Shown here piece after piece: positions 25,810 through 34,603 of a stretch of DNA of 64,000 nt (within the stretch, counting starts at the first letter, position 1; every line of letters starts with the position of its first letter). The notes under the pieces are model-generated. The model made no database searches and was not told the DNA's origin. It was given only the letters and a program-made list of their open reading frames with translations. The DNA comes from Hymenobacter nivis (GTDB lineage Bacteria; Bacteroidota; Bacteroidia; Cytophagales; Hymenobacteraceae), in the NCBI RefSeq assembly GCF_006439025.1, contig NZ_RCYZ01000002.1, forward strand, positions 558,753 to 622,752, read 5' to 3'. Position numbers and translations under genes: made by a program.

Positions 25810-26814
25810 GTGCTACACTGTTTTCTGCTGGCCATTGGCCTCGGGCTCGCGGCTGGGGCCCCGGCGCCCCGGCGGGCGTACCACCTCAGTGGTTACGCCC
25901 AGGGCACGACGTACGCGGTGACCTACTACGCGGCCGACAGCGCCGTGGCGGGGGCGGACGTGGCCCGCCAGCTGGCCGAAATTGACGCCTCGCTCTCGCT
26001 CTACGCGCCCGGCTCGCTCATCAACCGCTTCAACCAAGCGGCCCGGGGCGTGGTGGCCGACCGCCACCTGCGGCTAGTGGTGCGCAAGGCGCTGGCCGTG
26101 TACCGCGATACCGGCGGCCGCTTCGACGCCACGGTGGAGCCGCTGGTGCAGGCCTGGGGCTTTGGGCCCCGGCCGGTGGCGAGGCCCCCATCGGCGGCGG
26201 CCATTGCGGCGCTGCTGCCGCTGGTGGGCTCCGACAAAGTGCACCTGCGCGGCGACTCGCTGGTGAAGGACGTGCCCGGCGTGCACCTCGACCTGAACGG
26301 CATCGCCCAGGGCTACACCGTGGACGTGCTGGCCGCGCTGCTCGAGCGCCACCGCATCCGCAACTACCTGGTGGAGGTGGGCGGCGAAATCAGGGTGCGG
26401 GGCCGCAAGTGGCCCGGCGGCGCGCCGATGCGCGTGGGCGTGGAGCGGCCCGACACCACCGACGCGCCCCCGGCGGGCCTGCAGCAAGTGGTGCAGCTGC
26501 GCGCGGGCGGCATCACCACGTCGGGCAACTACCGCAAGTTCAAGCGCTGGGGCCCCGTGAAGAGCGCCCACCTCATTGATCCCAAAACCGGCTACGCGTT
26601 CCGCAACGAGCTGGTGAGCGCCACGGTGGTGGCGCGCGACGCGCTGACCGCCGACGCCTACGACAACGCCCTGATGGGCATGGGCTTGGCCGACGCGCTG
26701 GCGTTTTTGCGGCGCCACCGGCACCTCCAGGCCTACTTGCTTTACCAACGGCCCGACGGCACCGTGGCCGACACGGCCACCCGCGGCTTTCAACGACTAA
26801 TAGTGCACCCATGA
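25810..26814 (+). CDS. apbE: FAD:protein FMN transferase (ApbE)
   Basis: This 334-residue protein moves FMN from FAD to a threonine of an exported partner protein, using magnesium. I chose GTG 25810, which gives a clean signal peptide; an in-frame ATG at 25717 adds 31 residues without meaning. Motifs in order: 'SLINRFNQA', 'GGRFDATVEPLVQAWGFGP', 'GVHLDLNGIAQGYTVD' (the 'GiaKGy' flavin site), 'YLVEVGGEIRVRG', 'GGITTSGNYRKF', 'HLIDPKTGY' and the metal/acceptor site 'TADAYDNALMGMG'. All expected residues look present. The stop overlaps the start of the next oxidoreductase (ATGA), which strongly suggests that gene encodes its target or partner. Confidence 0.92.
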   Translation: MLHCFLLAIGLGLAAGAPAPRRAYHLSGYAQGTTYAVTYYAADSAVAGADVARQLAEIDASLSLYAPGSLINRFNQAARGVVADRHLRLVVRKALAVYRDTGGRFDATVEPLVQAWGFGPRPVARPPSAAAIAALLPLVGSDKVHLRGDSLVKDVPGVHLDLNGIAQGYTVDVLAALLERHRIRNYLVEVGGEIRVRGRKWPGGAPMRVGVERPDTTDAPPAGLQQVVQLRAGGITTSGNYRKFKRWGPVKSAHLIDPKTGYAFRNELVSATVVARDALTADAYDNALMGMGLADALAFLRRHRHLQAYLLYQRPDGTVADTATRGFQRLIVHP

Positions 26815-28028
26815 CGAACCTTCCCAGACGTGACTTTATTAAGCAAACGGGCCTGCTGACCGGTGGGCTGTGGCTGCCCGGGGCCCTGGCCGACGCGCTG
26901 GGGGCCCCCGCGCCAATGCGCAAAATCAAACTCGGCGTCATTGGCTGCGGCGACCGTGGCACGGGGCTGCTCAAGATTTTGCAGGATTTGCCCGACCAAT
27001 TTGAAGTAGTGGCCGTGTGCGACGAGCTGCCGTTTCGGCTGCAAAACGCGCTGAAAAGCGCCGGCCACGCCAAAACCTACGCCGACTACCACGCCCTGCT
27101 CGACGCGCGGGCGGTGGAGGCCGTCATCATCGCCGTGCCGCTCCACCTGCACTTCCAGGTGGCCAAGGACGCGCTGGCCGCCGGCAAGCAGGTGTACCTC
27201 GAAAAAACAATGACCTACGACATTCCGCAGGCCCTGGAGCTGGTGCGGCTGGCCCAGCAGCGGCCTGCCCAAACGCTGCAAGTGGGCCACCAGTACCGCT
27301 ACTCGCCGCTGTACTACCGGGTGAAGGAGATGATCAAGCAGGGCTACCTGGGCAAGGTGACGCAGATTGACTGCCGCTGGGACCGCAACGGCAGCTGGCG
27401 CCGCCCGGTGCCGGAGCCGGGCCTGGAGCGCAAAATCAACTGGCGCATGTACCGCGAGTACTCGGGCGGGCTGGCCGCCGAGCTGCTCTCGCACCAGATG
27501 GACTTCATCAACTGGGCCTTCGAAACGCACGCCGACGAGGTGTTCGGCACTGGCGGCATTGACTTCTACAAGGACGGCCGCGAAACCTACGACAACGTGC
27601 AGGTGATGGTGCGCTACGCCCAGGAAGGCATGGTGGGCAACTTTGGCGCCACCTGTGGCAACGCCCGCGACGGCTACCTCTTCAAGCTAAAGGGCACCAA
27701 GGGCACCATTTCGCTGCTCGTGGACCAGGGCATGTACTACCCGGAGCAGGAAACCCGGAAGCAGTACGGCACCGTGGACGGCGTGACCGGCGCCACGAAA
27801 ATCACTTGGAACAAGGACGGCGGCATGGCCATCACCACCGGCGCCGAGCCGCTGAAGGACGGCTCGTGGTACTCGCTGCGCGACTTCCACCAAGCCATCA
27901 TCGAGCGCAAAGTGCCCGATTCCAACGTGTTAACCGGCGCGCGGGCGGCCTGCACCGTGCACATGGCCAACCAGGCCATCTACAACCACACCATCGAGAA
28001 GTGGCGCCCCGAGTACAACCTCGCGTAG
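26811..28028 (+). CDS. Gfo/Idh/MocA oxidoreductase coupled to ApbE, with a DGVTGAT motif
   Basis: The 405-residue protein has an N-terminal 'RRDFIKQTG' twin-arginine-like signal, then a Rossmann fold 'LGVIGCGDRGTG' (residues 41-52). Where the family has 'EKP' it reads 'YLEKTMTYD', so the proline is changed but the lysine is kept. Residues 323-329 are D-G-V-T-G-A-T, which fits the ApbE flavinylation signature D-g-x-[S/T]-G-A-T, with Thr329 the expected FMN attachment point. Together with the overlapping apbE gene this suggests a periplasmic oxidoreductase that may carry covalent FMN; this is inference, as family members normally use NAD(P). No other protein in the window has a clear copy of that signature. 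Confidence 0.9.
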   Translation: MTNLPRRDFIKQTGLLTGGLWLPGALADALGAPAPMRKIKLGVIGCGDRGTGLLKILQDLPDQFEVVAVCDELPFRLQNALKSAGHAKTYADYHALLDARAVEAVIIAVPLHLHFQVAKDALAAGKQVYLEKTMTYDIPQALELVRLAQQRPAQTLQVGHQYRYSPLYYRVKEMIKQGYLGKVTQIDCRWDRNGSWRRPVPEPGLERKINWRMYREYSGGLAAELLSHQMDFINWAFETHADEVFGTGGIDFYKDGRETYDNVQVMVRYAQEGMVGNFGATCGNARDGYLFKLKGTKGTISLLVDQGMYYPEQETRKQYGTVDGVTGATKITWNKDGGMAITTGAEPLKDGSWYSLRDFHQAIIERKVPDSNVLTGARAACTVHMANQAIYNHTIEKWRPEYNLA

Positions 28029-28141
28029 GGGCCCCGGCGGGCCAGGGTCAGGTTTAGGGCCCCCTGCGTGGCTGCTAAGTATAAAGGGATTTCCCGCAGC
28101 TGCAATAAGGCCGAAAACAGAATAAAGATTTTACGAAACTG

Positions 28142-29266
28142 CTACAGCTGTTTATAAATAGCGCCATTGAGAATTGCTATGTTATCCTCACCGGAACCAG
28201 TTGTTTCCACAATTTTATTACCCAAACTATCAGTTAATATAATATATGGGATTGCATTAACATTAAATTGCTGCTTCGTATTTATCATCTGGTCTTTCTG
28301 AATAATAAATTGCTGCCAGCCCATATTCTCCTTCGTGAGTGCTTTGTGCCAGGCATTATGGTCTTCGTCTATGGAAATACTAGCCATGCGTAAGCCCTTG
28401 TTTTGAAATGCTTGATATACTTTTTTCAATGCAGGTATTTCTTGGCGGCAGGGCCCGCACCAGCTCGCCCAAAAGACCAGCATATTTATTTTGGCTTTTG
28501 GGTCTATAATGCTATGTTGCTCGTTTTTGCTATCTGAAAGAACGAGATTGGGATAAGGCGTATTTACGTCCGTTCTATTTGCCAAATATTTTTTTAAATA
28601 TCTTCCTGGCTTTGATTTTTGTATTTCCTCATCAAAAAGAGGTAATAGCTCTTCTAATTCCTTCTCGGTATAATTCTCTTTATCGTAAATAATCTCTTTA
28701 AAAAGAAAGTAAGAAGCAGGATGTTTATTTATTGTTCTTTTAAAATATTGTATTCTGCTAGCTCTTTTAGTTGAGTCAATATGCTTCATGTAGCCAAACC
28801 CAGTGCTTGATAAACTTTGATAAAGCTCATTGTCTTTACCAGCGGATACCCGTATTTCTCCAAATGAATTCAAACCTATTCTTCCTCTAATAACGGCACC
28901 TTCTGGGCTAAGAAAGAACCCACTTGTACTGTTTGTGAGTTTGCCTTTAGATTCATACACATTTGAGTAATATAAATTTCTGATTTGATGATGCGCTTTA
29001 AAAGTGCTGTCAGGATAGCGAACACTAGCCAAGAAAGAAACAAAGGAAGTATCGCGCTTCAAATTAAATTTAAAGTGTCCGTTTATCGTTTTTGTAGAAT
29101 CGAAAACTATTTTCCAATCGTAAGCATCGGTTAAATATATTTTGCCATCTGGCAAGTTTTCAACAAACCCTTCAACAATAATATTATCTGGTAATTTGTT
29201 GCTATTGCAGCCAGTAATAAATAAAAATAGTATGAACGAGCTTAAAAATAATGCGGACTTTAGCAT
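28142..29266 (-). CDS. TlpA-like thioredoxin-fold lipoprotein, AT-rich
   Basis: The 374-residue protein has a lipoprotein signal ('LFLFITGC', Cys20). Residues about 25-130 resemble the DUF4369 domain common in Bacteroidota thiol proteins, and the C-terminal third is a thioredoxin domain with active site 'W-C270-G-P-C273' in 'LVFWASWCGPCRQEIPAL' and the cis-Pro loop 'VNAIPYIILTD'. It probably reduces or oxidises periplasmic thiols. The start is ATG 29266; a TTG four codons upstream is less likely. Base composition is strikingly AT-rich and Lys/Asn/Ser-rich compared with every neighbour, so recent transfer is likely. It stands alone, with gaps of 113 and 102 bases on its sides. Confidence 0.9.
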   Translation of the reverse strand: MLKSALFLSSFILFLFITGCNSNKLPDNIIVEGFVENLPDGKIYLTDAYDWKIVFDSTKTINGHFKFNLKRDTSFVSFLASVRYPDSTFKAHHQIRNLYYSNVYESKGKLTNSTSGFFLSPEGAVIRGRIGLNSFGEIRVSAGKDNELYQSLSSTGFGYMKHIDSTKRASRIQYFKRTINKHPASYFLFKEIIYDKENYTEKELEELLPLFDEEIQKSKPGRYLKKYLANRTDVNTPYPNLVLSDSKNEQHSIIDPKAKINMLVFWASWCGPCRQEIPALKKVYQAFQNKGLRMASISIDEDHNAWHKALTKENMGWQQFIIQKDQMINTKQQFNVNAIPYIILTDSLGNKIVETTGSGEDNIAILNGAIYKQL

Positions 29267-29368
29267 GTTTTCAGGCAATTAATCTTATCGTTAAGAATGG
29301 CCTGTAAAGCCAGTCAAGCAAAGTGCCTCGGTAAGGTAACTAAACGCATTACCATTCCCTAACCGACC

Positions 29369-31504
29369 CTAAAGACCGGCTAGCCGGCGGGCGGCTTTCA
29401 CCACGGCCAGCTCGGCCTGGCCGGCGGGCAGCTGGGCCTCGTCGAGGATGGCGCGGGCCGTCATCTGCCACACGGGCAGGGCAGGTTGGTTGGCTTCGAG
29501 CTGCGTGAGGCGCTCGAGCAGCACTGCGGCCAGGGCCCCCAGCCGCGTCGAGAGCGGAGCGTACTCGCTGAGAGCGGGGCTGGCCAGCAGCAGCGGGCGC
29601 AGGGTGGCATCGGCGGCTTGCCAGCGCAGCAGCTGGGCCCGCAGCTGCAGCAGCTGCCGGGCCAGGGCGGGCGGGCGCACGGGGGCCCCCAGGCCGGCCA
29701 GCACGCTGTCTACGGTGGCGCCAAACTGCCGGGCCACGTCCGATTCGGCCGGGGCGGCGTCCACGAGGCGGGTCAGGGGCGTCTGGGTGGTGTACTTAAA
29801 GCCCTGGAAATGGCGCTTGTAGTCCTTCACCGGTTCCAGTACGTCGGCCAGCGTGGTGAGGGGCCCCAGGGTCCCGGCCGGCGCCATTTGGCGCAGCAGC
29901 TGCGCCGGGGCCCGGCGGTGTTGCAGGCCCAAGGCCTCCAATTGAGTCGATACCAGGGCTAGGCGACGGTACAGGTCGGGCACGTTTTGGGTGGTGGCCT
30001 GGGGCGACCATAGCCGCTCGGCCACCGCCGCGGCCCGGGGCCATACCCGCGAGTCGTAGATGACGGAGTCGGCGAATTCGCTCCACATGGCCACTTCGCC
30101 GCCCAGCACCAGCTGCTGCTGGGCCGCGCTCAAGGGCGTGGCGGCGGGCAGCGGGTCGGCGGCGTAGTGAGCGGCGGCGGGGTAGTTCAGGTCGAGGTAG
30201 TAGCCGTTGGAGAGCAGGGCGCGGTGGCCCAGGCGCACGGCTTCGTTTAGGCCCTTGGCCCCGCGCCAGCTCTGGATGACGACCTCTTTGGGCAGGTCGG
30301 GGCCCAAAATCTCGTCCCAGCCCACCATCGTTTTGCCCCGGGCCGTGAGCAGGGCCAGCATTTTGCGGTTGAAGTAGGTCTGGAGCTGGTGCTTGTCCAC
30401 GTCGGTGGTGCCGGCTTTCAGCATCTTGTTGTCGCGCATGAAGGCCACAATGCGCGGGTTGTGCCGCCACTGCCGCCCGTCGTTTTCATCTCCCCCGATG
30501 TGGAAGTACGGGTCGGGAAACAGCCCGCTCATCTCCGTCAGCAGCGAGTCGAGGAAGGGGTAGGTGCCGGGCTTGGTGGGGTCGATGGCGATGTTGAGCA
30601 GGCCCCAGCGCACGGGCACTTCCTTGATGGAATCGTTGGACGCCAGCCGCGGGTAGGCTGCCACCAGGGCCCCGGTGTGGCCCGGCAGGTCGAACTCGGG
30701 CACCACCCGGATGCCGCGCGCCGCGGCGTAGGCCACCACCTCGCGCACCTGCGCCTGGGTGTAGTAGCCGGTGGCGCCGGCCACCTGCTGCAAGCGCGGC
30801 AGCAGCTTGCTTTCCACCCGAAAGCCCTCGTCGTCACACAAATGCCAGTGCAGCACGTTCAGCTTCACGGCCGCCATGCCGTCGATGTTGCGCTTGACGA
30901 CGGCCACCGGCAAAAAGTGCCGGGCGGGGTCAATCAGCAGCCCGCGCCAGGCAAAGCGCGGCTGGTCCGCTACGTCGGCCTCGGGCAGGTAGCGGCCGGC
31001 CGGGCCAGCATGCGGCAGCTGCTCGAGCGTGGCCAAGGCCCGCAGCACCCCCAGGCCGGTGGGCGCGTCGATGAGCACGCCGCCGGGCGTCACGCGCAGG
31101 CTGTAGCGCTCCTCGCCGGGCTGGGCCAGCTGGCCCGCCCGCCCGTAGCGGATTTGCAGCACCGGGCCCGGCGTTTTGGCGGGGCGGGCGGGGGCCCCGC
31201 GGTGCAGGCGGGCCAGAGTGCGCAGCGCGGCGGGCCGCACGGCCGGGTCGGGCACGGCAGGGGCGGCAATTTGCAGGTGCAGCGCCGATTTCAGGGGCAG
31301 GCGGCCGGTGCCCCAGTGCAGCTCGGTGGGCTGGGGCAGCAGGGGCGAGGGGGCCCCGGGCACCTGGCCCCGGGCGCTGGGGGCCCCCATAATTGCCAGC
31401 AGCAAAACAACGACGACTAACGCCCAGGGCCGAAAAATGTGCGGGGCGCCGCCTTGGTTCGCGGCGCTGGTTTTTTCGGGGCGTGGGGCCGTTGGTTGCT
31501 TCAT
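29369..31504 (-). CDS. Beta-N-acetylhexosaminidase (glycoside hydrolase family 20)
   Basis: The 711-residue protein has a signal peptide/helix near residues 28-46, an N-terminal GH20b-type domain (about 50-175) and the catalytic barrel from about 180 ('RFAWRGLLIDPARHFLPV'). The catalytic pair is Asp339-Glu340 in 'YFHIGGDENDGRQW'; 'YYLDLNYP' and 'EVAMWSEF' are the substrate-binding Tyr and Trp segments. It cleaves terminal beta-linked GlcNAc or GalNAc from glycans or chitin fragments in the periplasm. Its start overlaps the stop of the DUF58 gene (ATGA), so it is co-transcribed with the MoxR group although functionally unrelated. Confidence 0.93.
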   Translation of the reverse strand: MKQPTAPRPEKTSAANQGGAPHIFRPWALVVVVLLLAIMGAPSARGQVPGAPSPLLPQPTELHWGTGRLPLKSALHLQIAAPAVPDPAVRPAALRTLARLHRGAPARPAKTPGPVLQIRYGRAGQLAQPGEERYSLRVTPGGVLIDAPTGLGVLRALATLEQLPHAGPAGRYLPEADVADQPRFAWRGLLIDPARHFLPVAVVKRNIDGMAAVKLNVLHWHLCDDEGFRVESKLLPRLQQVAGATGYYTQAQVREVVAYAAARGIRVVPEFDLPGHTGALVAAYPRLASNDSIKEVPVRWGLLNIAIDPTKPGTYPFLDSLLTEMSGLFPDPYFHIGGDENDGRQWRHNPRIVAFMRDNKMLKAGTTDVDKHQLQTYFNRKMLALLTARGKTMVGWDEILGPDLPKEVVIQSWRGAKGLNEAVRLGHRALLSNGYYLDLNYPAAAHYAADPLPAATPLSAAQQQLVLGGEVAMWSEFADSVIYDSRVWPRAAAVAERLWSPQATTQNVPDLYRRLALVSTQLEALGLQHRRAPAQLLRQMAPAGTLGPLTTLADVLEPVKDYKRHFQGFKYTTQTPLTRLVDAAPAESDVARQFGATVDSVLAGLGAPVRPPALARQLLQLRAQLLRWQAADATLRPLLLASPALSEYAPLSTRLGALAAVLLERLTQLEANQPALPVWQMTARAILDEAQLPAGQAELAVVKAARRLAGL

Positions 31505-32850
31505 AGTAGTCCGCGTGCTTTAAATTCTAGGTACTTGTTAATGGTGTTGACGTTCAAATCCTTCGGGGCCGTCAGCAGCGCCTGGATGCCGTAGCGCTGC
31601 AATTCGAGCACAATTTGGCGCTTTTCCTGAGCAAATTTTTCGGCGATGGTCTGGTTGTACACGTCCTCGGTTGTTTCGGCCGGGGCCCCCAGGTAGGCGC
31701 GCAGCTCGGTATTTTCGAAAAACACGACCAGCAGCAGGTGGTCCTGGGCGAGGCGGCGCAGGTACGGCAGCTGGCGCTGCATGCCGTGCAGGGTTTCGAA
31801 GTTGGTGAACAGCACCAGCAGGCTGCGCTGCCGCACGCGGGCCCGCACCGTGGCGTACAGCAGCGCATAATCCGACTCCAAGTACTGCGTTTTCTGACGG
31901 TACAGCACCTCCAAAATCTTCAGTAGGTGGCCGGGCCGGCGGTCGGCCAGCAGGGCGGCCCCGGGCTTGTTGGAAAACGTGATGAGCCCCGCCTTGTCGT
32001 GCTTGAGCAGGGCGATGTTGCTGAGCACCAGCGTGGCGTTGATGGCGTAGTCGAGCAGGCTGAGGCCCTCGAAGGGCATGCGCATCACGCGGCCCTTGTC
32101 GATGAGGCAGTACACGGGCTGGGCGCGCTCGTCCTGGAAGTGGTTCACCACCAGCGCGTCGGCCGCGCCGGTGCCGGCGCGGCGGGCCGTGGCTTTCCAG
32201 TTAATGGTGCGTGGGTCGTCGCCGGGCGCGTAGGGCCGTATTTGCTCGAACTCCTGGCTGTGGCCCACCCGCCGAATGCGCTTCACGCCCACTTCCGTGA
32301 GGCGGTTGTGGCTGGCCAGCAGCTCGTACTGCCGCATCTGCAAAAACGACGGGTACACCGGCACCACCCGCTGCGCGTCGTAGCGAAACCGGCGGCGCAC
32401 CAGCCCCAGCGGCGAGGCGGCGTAGATGTTCAGGGCCCCAAACTCGTATTCGCCGCGCTTGGTGGGCCGCAGCTGGTAGCGAATGACCTGCGTTTCGCCC
32501 GGTCGGATGGGGGCCCTAAACAGCACGTCGCGCCGCTGAAACTGGTGCGGAATCTCGTCAATCGTTTCCGTCTGAATAGCAAAGCGGTAACGGTTTTCGA
32601 GGTACAACTCCACGTCGTTGTCCGAGCCGTTGGCCAGCTTGTCGCCCAGCACCCGCCGCCCAAACACCGGGGCCCCCTGGCCCTTGGCCGGCGCGTACAG
32701 CAGCAGCGCATCCAGCCCCACCAGGGCCCCCAGCAGCAGCCCCACCACCCGCACCGGCCCCAGCAGCCACGGCAGAAAAAACGCCACCGCGAACCCCGTG
32801 ATGAGGGCCACAAGGAGCAGAAAGAAGCGGCGCGTCAGGAAAAAGCTCAT
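31501..32850 (-). CDS. DUF58 protein of the MoxR system
   Basis: The 449-residue protein has two N-terminal helices (residues about 7-26 and 30-52), a beta-rich middle with 'GETQVIRYQLRPTKRGEYEFG', and the DUF58 core 'VGHSQEFEQIRPYAPGDDPRTINWKATARR', followed by a von Willebrand-like region with 'VYCLIDKGRVMRMPFEG' in place of a canonical MIDAS. DUF58 proteins work with MoxR ATPases in envelope stress or protein maturation. It overlaps the NADAR gene upstream and the GH20 gene downstream by four bases each. Confidence 0.9.
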   Translation of the reverse strand: MSFFLTRRFFLLLVALITGFAVAFFLPWLLGPVRVVGLLLGALVGLDALLLYAPAKGQGAPVFGRRVLGDKLANGSDNDVELYLENRYRFAIQTETIDEIPHQFQRRDVLFRAPIRPGETQVIRYQLRPTKRGEYEFGALNIYAASPLGLVRRRFRYDAQRVVPVYPSFLQMRQYELLASHNRLTEVGVKRIRRVGHSQEFEQIRPYAPGDDPRTINWKATARRAGTGAADALVVNHFQDERAQPVYCLIDKGRVMRMPFEGLSLLDYAINATLVLSNIALLKHDKAGLITFSNKPGAALLADRRPGHLLKILEVLYRQKTQYLESDYALLYATVRARVRQRSLLVLFTNFETLHGMQRQLPYLRRLAQDHLLLVVFFENTELRAYLGAPAETTEDVYNQTIAEKFAQEKRQIVLELQRYGIQALLTAPKDLNVNTINKYLEFKARGLL

Positions 32851-33398
32851 CGGTTTTGCAATTGGTCCCGAACTTCCATCAGCGCAAAGCCCAGCAGATT
32901 GGGGCCCCGCCAGCGGGCCGGGTGCTCAGCGTCGGCTGCGTCGGCGGCCAGGCCAATGCCCCATATAGTGTCAACCGGACTGGCCTCCACTAGCACCCGG
33001 TTGTTGGTGGCGAGTAAAAATTCGGCCAGGTCGGGGTGCTGGCCAAATTTGTGGAGGTTGCCAGCCTTGACGATTTCGTACTTGTGCGCCTCCCACAAAG
33101 TGGGCTCAAAACCACGGATTTGGCGCCCCAGCTTCTTGGCTTCCGCCGGGCTTTTGACGGCCAGAATGCGGTTCCGCAGCTCGTCGTCAGCAAATAGCCG
33201 GGCCTTTTCGGCCATCATCCAGTGCTCGGTGGAGCGGTACGTAACGCTGGCGACCATAAAATCGGCCGGCCACCACTGGCTAAGGCACGCTTTGGTAACG
33301 CTGCCGTCCTTGCTGGGCTGGTGCCCCCAAAAGAACAGGTACTTGACGCGGTGGCCCGCGGCGAGTTGGGCGAGCAACCAATCGGTGGAATACGCCAT
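32847..33398 (-). CDS. NADAR family N-glycosidase/ADP-ribose hydrolase-like protein
   Basis: The 183-residue protein begins at ATG 33398, inside the moxR stop (TGATG), rather than at the GTG three bases earlier. Family landmarks are 'YLFFWGH', 'LSQWWPADF', 'YRSTEHWMMAEKARLF' with the catalytic-region Glu, 'NRILAVKSPAEAKKLGR' and 'VDTIWGIGL'. NADAR proteins (YbiA/RibX type) split N-glycosidic bonds in riboflavin intermediates or remove ADP-ribose from DNA bases. No DarT-like toxin gene is adjacent. It is wedged between moxR and the DUF58 gene with overlaps on both sides, an uncommon place for this family. Confidence 0.9.
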   Translation of the reverse strand: MAYSTDWLLAQLAAGHRVKYLFFWGHQPSKDGSVTKACLSQWWPADFMVASVTYRSTEHWMMAEKARLFADDELRNRILAVKSPAEAKKLGRQIRGFEPTLWEAHKYEIVKAGNLHKFGQHPDLAEFLLATNNRVLVEASPVDTIWGIGLAADAADAEHPARWRGPNLLGFALMEVRDQLQNR

Positions 33399-34474
33399 CA
33401 CCGCGGCACTTCGATGCTTTGCACAATCTGCTGCACTACCTCATCCGGCGTGCCGCCTTCCATTTCGCGCTCGGGGGTGAGCAGGATGCGGTGGCGCAGC
33501 ACGCTGGGGGCCAAAAACTGCACGTCTTCGGGCGTCACGAAGTCGCGGCCGCGCAGGGCGGCCAGGGCTTTGGCGCCATTGAGCAGGGCCAGCGAGGCGC
33601 GGGGCGAGGCGCCCAGGTACAGCGCTTTGTGGGCGCGTGTTTGGCCCACGAGCTTGGCGATGTACTCCAGAATGTTGGGCTCGACGCGCTGCTGGCGCAC
33701 TTGCGCGCGCAGGGCCCCCAGGTCGGCGGCCGACAGGATGGGCTGCACGCTTTCCAGCGAAGCGCCGCCGAAGCCGGCGTGGTGGCCCTGCAAAATCTGC
33801 ACTTCTTCGGCCAGGGTGGGGTAGCCCACGCGCAGCTTAAAAAGGAAGCGGTCGAGCTGGGCCTCGGGCAGGCGGTAGGTGCCTTCCTGCTCCACGGGGT
33901 TTTGGGTGGCCAGTACCAAAAAGGGCTCCTGCATGGCGTAGGTGGTGCCGTCCTGCGTCACGGTGCGCTCCTCCATCACCTCGAACAGGGCCGATTGCGT
34001 CTTGGCCGGAGCCCGGTTTATCTCGTCAATCAGCACCACGCTGGCGAAAATAGGGCCCCGGCGAAACTCGAACTCGCCGGTGTTCTGCCGGAAAATGGAC
34101 GTGCCCAACACATCGGCCGGCATCAGGTCGGGCGTGAACTGGATGCGGCTGAAGGGCACGGCCAGCGTGCGGGCCAGTAGCTTGGCCATGAGGGTTTTGG
34201 CCACGCCCGGCACGCCTTCCAGCAGCACGTGGCCGTCGGCCAGCACGGCCGTGAGCAGCAACTCCAGCAAATCGGTTTGGCCAACGATGATTTTGCCAAT
34301 CTCGGCGCGCACGGCCTCGGCGCGGGCCGCGAGCTGGGCAAAGTCGGTGCGGGGCGCGAAGCCGGCGGCTGCTTCGGGGGCGGGCGCAGATTCGGCGGCT
34401 GGCGTATCATTGCCAACGGCTGGGGTTGGCGGCGTCAGCGGAGCGGATTCAGGCGTGAAGTCGGTGGGTTCCAT
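33398..34474 (-). CDS. moxR: MoxR-type AAA+ ATPase
   Basis: The 358-residue ATPase has Walker A 'EGVPGVAKTLMAK' (residues about 79-91), Walker B 'VVLIDEINRAPAKTQSALFEVMEER', sensor 1 'PFLVLATQNPVEQEGTYRLPEAQLDRF' and the MoxR C-terminal lid 'GASPRASLALLNGAKALA'. The first 45 residues are Pro/Ala/Glu-rich and likely disordered. MoxR proteins act as chaperones with DUF58/von Willebrand partners. It follows DUF4350 and DUF4129 genes and precedes NADAR and DUF58 in one direction, with 129 bases to the upstream gene. Confidence 0.95.
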   Translation of the reverse strand: MEPTDFTPESAPLTPPTPAVGNDTPAAESAPAPEAAAGFAPRTDFAQLAARAEAVRAEIGKIIVGQTDLLELLLTAVLADGHVLLEGVPGVAKTLMAKLLARTLAVPFSRIQFTPDLMPADVLGTSIFRQNTGEFEFRRGPIFASVVLIDEINRAPAKTQSALFEVMEERTVTQDGTTYAMQEPFLVLATQNPVEQEGTYRLPEAQLDRFLFKLRVGYPTLAEEVQILQGHHAGFGGASLESVQPILSAADLGALRAQVRQQRVEPNILEYIAKLVGQTRAHKALYLGASPRASLALLNGAKALAALRGRDFVTPEDVQFLAPSVLRHRILLTPEREMEGGTPDEVVQQIVQSIEVPR

Positions 34475-34603
34475 GCGGTAAGAAAGGGGCCCCAGGAGGC
34501 GAAACAGGCCAAAAAAAGGCTGTTTCCACGCACTCAGGGCATTATAGCGGAATAGTACAATTGGGTAAAAATGGTGTTTCTGGGTTCAGTGCAAAAACTC
34601 GCG

